NCBI RefSeq assembly: GCF_024494695.1
Contig: NZ_JANHDP010000003.1
Span: 496,001 to 560,000 of the forward strand
DNA length: 64,000 bases
Direction of reading: 5' to 3'
DNA from: Natronoarchaeum rubrum
GTDB taxonomy: Archaea; Halobacteriota; Halobacteria; Halobacteriales; Natronoarchaeaceae
The position numbers and the translations under genes are program-made. Numbering within the stretch: the stretch's first letter is position 1; every line of letters starts with the position of its first letter. The notes under the pieces were generated by a model. It did no database searches. It worked only from the letters and a program-made list of their open reading frames with translations, and had not been told where the DNA came from. Below, piece after piece: positions 62,382-64,000 of this stretch.

Positions 62382-63896
62382 TCAGAAGAAGTCGTCCAGA
62401 CCGGACTGGTCGTCGTCCGACTCGGCGGCGTCGGCGTCCGCATCGTTCTCGGACGATTCGGCGTCCGCGTCGGTCGCGTCGGCGTCGCTCGCGCCGGCGT
62501 CGAGCGTCACCTGACCGTCGTCGCTCTCGTTCTCGTCGCTCGACTCGTCGGCGTCGTCGTCGCCCGCGTCGTCGGTCGATCGTACCGCGCCCTCGAACGC
62601 GCCGCCGGAGTGCTCGACGGCGGCTTCCGCCCGCAGCTCCTCGGCGTCCTCGACGATCGACTGGACCTTGTTCGTGTCTTTCCCGCTGCCGGTGACGAAG
62701 GACAGCTCTTTCGCGTCCAGATCGTAGGCGGCGGCCATCCGAACCGTGAGATCGCGGTTCTTGCAGTGATGAGTCATCACCGCGAGAAACGGCAGTACGC
62801 GCCGGCGGGCCGTGCCGATGCTGGTGCCGCTCTGTTCGGCGATCCGCCGCGCGATGCCGTCGCGCGTCTGGCGGGTCCCCTTCGAGCGCCCGAGCTTCGA
62901 CCAGTAGCTCGGCGGGCCGTAGCGAGTCCATCCGCCCTTCGATCCCTGGCGGGCCGCGGCGACGCCGGCGGTCATGTTGTCGCCCGCGTAGCGCCAGTAC
63001 GAGTAGTTCTGCGTCGCCCGCACCCGGCCGAGCCAGCGGTCGGCGTTCGCCAGGTAGCCGTAGGCGTCGGCGAGCTCTTGCCCTTCGTAATCTTTGGGCA
63101 TGTTGTCCTCGATCCAGTTGATCATGTCGTCGGGCGTCTCGTCGACGTCGTAGGAGGCTTTCAGCGCCTCCTCGGCGTCTAACTTCTTGATCACGTCGTC
63201 GAGGTAATCGAAGATGCCCTCGGTCGTGTCGCGCTCGCCGGTCATCACGTCGTCGACGGTCAGCGTCTCCGTTTGCTCGGCGACTGCCTGGAGGTCGTTG
63301 ATCGCCGAGCGCAGGTCGCCGCTGGTCTGCTCGGCGATCTTCTTGAGCGCCTCGTCCTCGAACTCGACGCCCTCCTGCCGGCAGATGTCCCGCAGCACGG
63401 GGACGATCGAGCGCGTCGAAACGTCGCGGAACTCGATCTCCTCGCAGGCGTTGCGCAGGCTCTGGGACATGTCGTAGAACTCGTTTGCGATCAGCACGAT
63501 CGGCTGGTTGGCGTCCTTGACGACGCCCGTGACCGCTCGCGAGCCGCCGTAGTCGGCGTTGCCGTGGAAGTTGTCCGCCTCGTCCATGATGACGAGACGG
63601 CGCCCGGCGCCCCCGGCGGTCAGCGTCCCGCTCTTGGAGGCTTCGCCCGCGATCCGATCGATCACGTCGCCCTGACGCTGGTCGCTGGCGTTGAGTTCCA
63701 TCACCGGCCAGCCCATGTCGTTGGCCAGCGCGTGGGCCGCGGAGGTCTTGCCGATCCCCGGGCTCCCGTGGACGATCGCCGCCTTCCGGTGGTCCTCCCA
63801 GGAGTCGGCCCACTCCTTCAGCGCGTCGCGGGCCTTGTCGTTCCCCCGGACCTCGGCGAGGGTGTCGGGGCGGTACTTCTCCGTCCAGTCGGTCAT
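62382..63896 (-). CDS. rfcL: Replication factor C large subunit
   Basis: ATPase of the sliding-clamp loader. The 504-residue chain has the AAA+ Walker A GSPGIGKTS (44-52), Walker B in VIMDEADNFHG, an SRC-like STRSIVPVLRDIC region, then a clamp-loader collar. A disordered acidic extension (about residues 425-495) precedes the C-terminal PIP box QSGLDDFF, which binds PCNA. A TATA-like CACTAAACG lies about 27 nt before ATG 63896. Confidence 0.95.
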   Translation of the reverse strand: MTDWTEKYRPDTLAEVRGNDKARDALKEWADSWEDHRKAAIVHGSPGIGKTSAAHALANDMGWPVMELNASDQRQGDVIDRIAGEASKSGTLTAGGAGRRLVIMDEADNFHGNADYGGSRAVTGVVKDANQPIVLIANEFYDMSQSLRNACEEIEFRDVSTRSIVPVLRDICRQEGVEFEDEALKKIAEQTSGDLRSAINDLQAVAEQTETLTVDDVMTGERDTTEGIFDYLDDVIKKLDAEEALKASYDVDETPDDMINWIEDNMPKDYEGQELADAYGYLANADRWLGRVRATQNYSYWRYAGDNMTAGVAAARQGSKGGWTRYGPPSYWSKLGRSKGTRQTRDGIARRIAEQSGTSIGTARRRVLPFLAVMTHHCKNRDLTVRMAAAYDLDAKELSFVTGSGKDTNKVQSIVEDAEELRAEAAVEHSGGAFEGAVRSTDDAGDDDADESSDENESDDGQVTLDAGASDADATDADAESSENDADADAAESDDDQSGLDDFF

Positions 63897-63947
63897 TGCC
63901 CGGAGGTAGGGACGAACCGCGTTTAGTGGTTGCGGAGCGGCGCGCCG

Positions 63948-64000
63948 TCAGGCTTCGTCGTCGGTATCTCTGAGGTCGACCCGAGGTGCGTACCCCTCGT
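63948..64000 (-). CDS. 3' end of a gene continuing beyond the window
   Basis: On the minus strand the last codons read EGYAPRVDLRDTDDEA followed by TGA at 63950-63948, acidic and halophile-like, with GC-rich third positions. Too short to identify. Confidence 0.5.
   Translation of the reverse strand, partial: EGYAPRVDLRDTDDEA

Noticed and set aside
61780..63813. 677-codon minus-strand frame across rfcL and the AI-2E gene
   Set aside because: Arg/Gly-rich shadow frame of two clearly conserved genes; typical artefact of high-GC DNA.

Overview
The window comes from a halophilic archaeon (class Halobacteria). GC content is high. The deduced proteins are very rich in Asp and Glu. Many genes start 24-30 nt downstream of a TATA-like box with no room for a 5' leader (leaderless transcription). 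The gene families are typical of haloarchaea: AglJ, split glycine dehydrogenase GcvPA/GcvPB, RfcL with a C-terminal PIP box, diphthine synthase, MBF1, NikR and Tat-dependent lipoproteins. A tRNA-Val(CAC) gene is present. I see no CRISPR array and no rRNA. The only insertion sequence seen is a decayed IS4-type remnant.

Layout. 1-3.0 kb: branched-chain amino acid genes on the minus strand, leuA followed by ilvB. Between them lie a separate promoter, a leaderless 33-codon ORF with a Leu/Val/Ile-rich end, a hairpin over its stop codon, and a second small ORF overlapping the ilvB start. 3.3-9.8 kb: ferritin-like protein, small haloarchaeal conserved proteins, a VOC protein, the N-glycosylation transferase AglJ and a bifunctional sugar nucleotidyltransferase. 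10-14.5 kb: an exported amidohydrolase lipoprotein, then a two-gene unit of a succinate-semialdehyde dehydrogenase-like enzyme and an acetolactate-synthase-like ThDP enzyme. 14.6-20.7 kb: a long acidic repeat protein, dphB, MBF1, alaX, an acyl-CoA dehydrogenase and cysE. 20.9-29.1 kb: a surface-glycan or lipid neighbourhood (flippase-like protein, two alkaline-phosphatase-superfamily hydrolases, DedA, arylsulfotransferase, two GT4 glycosyltransferases). 29.1-35.1 kb: regulators, an EamA transporter, a glycolate/D-lactate-type FAD oxidase facing a benzoylformate-decarboxylase-like enzyme, and tRNA-Val. 35.1-40.3 kb: a metallo-beta-lactamase hydrolase overlapping an adenine deaminase, PduO, and a metal/siderophore-binding lipoprotein. 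Three copies of an iron-box-like palindrome (TTAGG-N4-CCTAA type) occur here; two of them flank a promoter with no obvious target gene.

40.4-47.0 kb is an arsenic island with lower-GC borders: arsR, arsM, arsC, a second arsR, arsD, a two-domain arsA, and two small proteins that both end in Cys-Cys (the halo-CC-star type, HcsL and HcsS), translationally coupled behind arsA. A Cys-rich 73-residue protein also ending in Cys-Cys lies at the island edge. No ArsB/Acr3 permease is visible, so how ArsA and the CC-tailed proteins work together is open. The second ArsR has matching half-sites in its own promoter and in the arsD promoter. 47-50.6 kb: a zinc ribbon protein, nikR and gcvPA-gcvPB. 50.8-53.6 kb: a lower-GC accessory patch (lipoprotein hydrolase, HTH plus membrane protein pair, broken transposase). 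53.9-57.5 kb: a haloarchaeal HTH regulator next to a P1B heavy-metal ATPase with a palindrome in its promoter. 57.5-64 kb: several membrane proteins (DUF4177 plus a 4-TM protein, DUF389, DUF308, AI-2E type), then rfcL and the 3' end of another gene.

Two genes appear frame-disrupted: leuA at its 5' end (a six-G run) and a winged-helix gene at 31.2-31.5 kb. All functional calls rest on reading the sequence and recognising families; no search was run.
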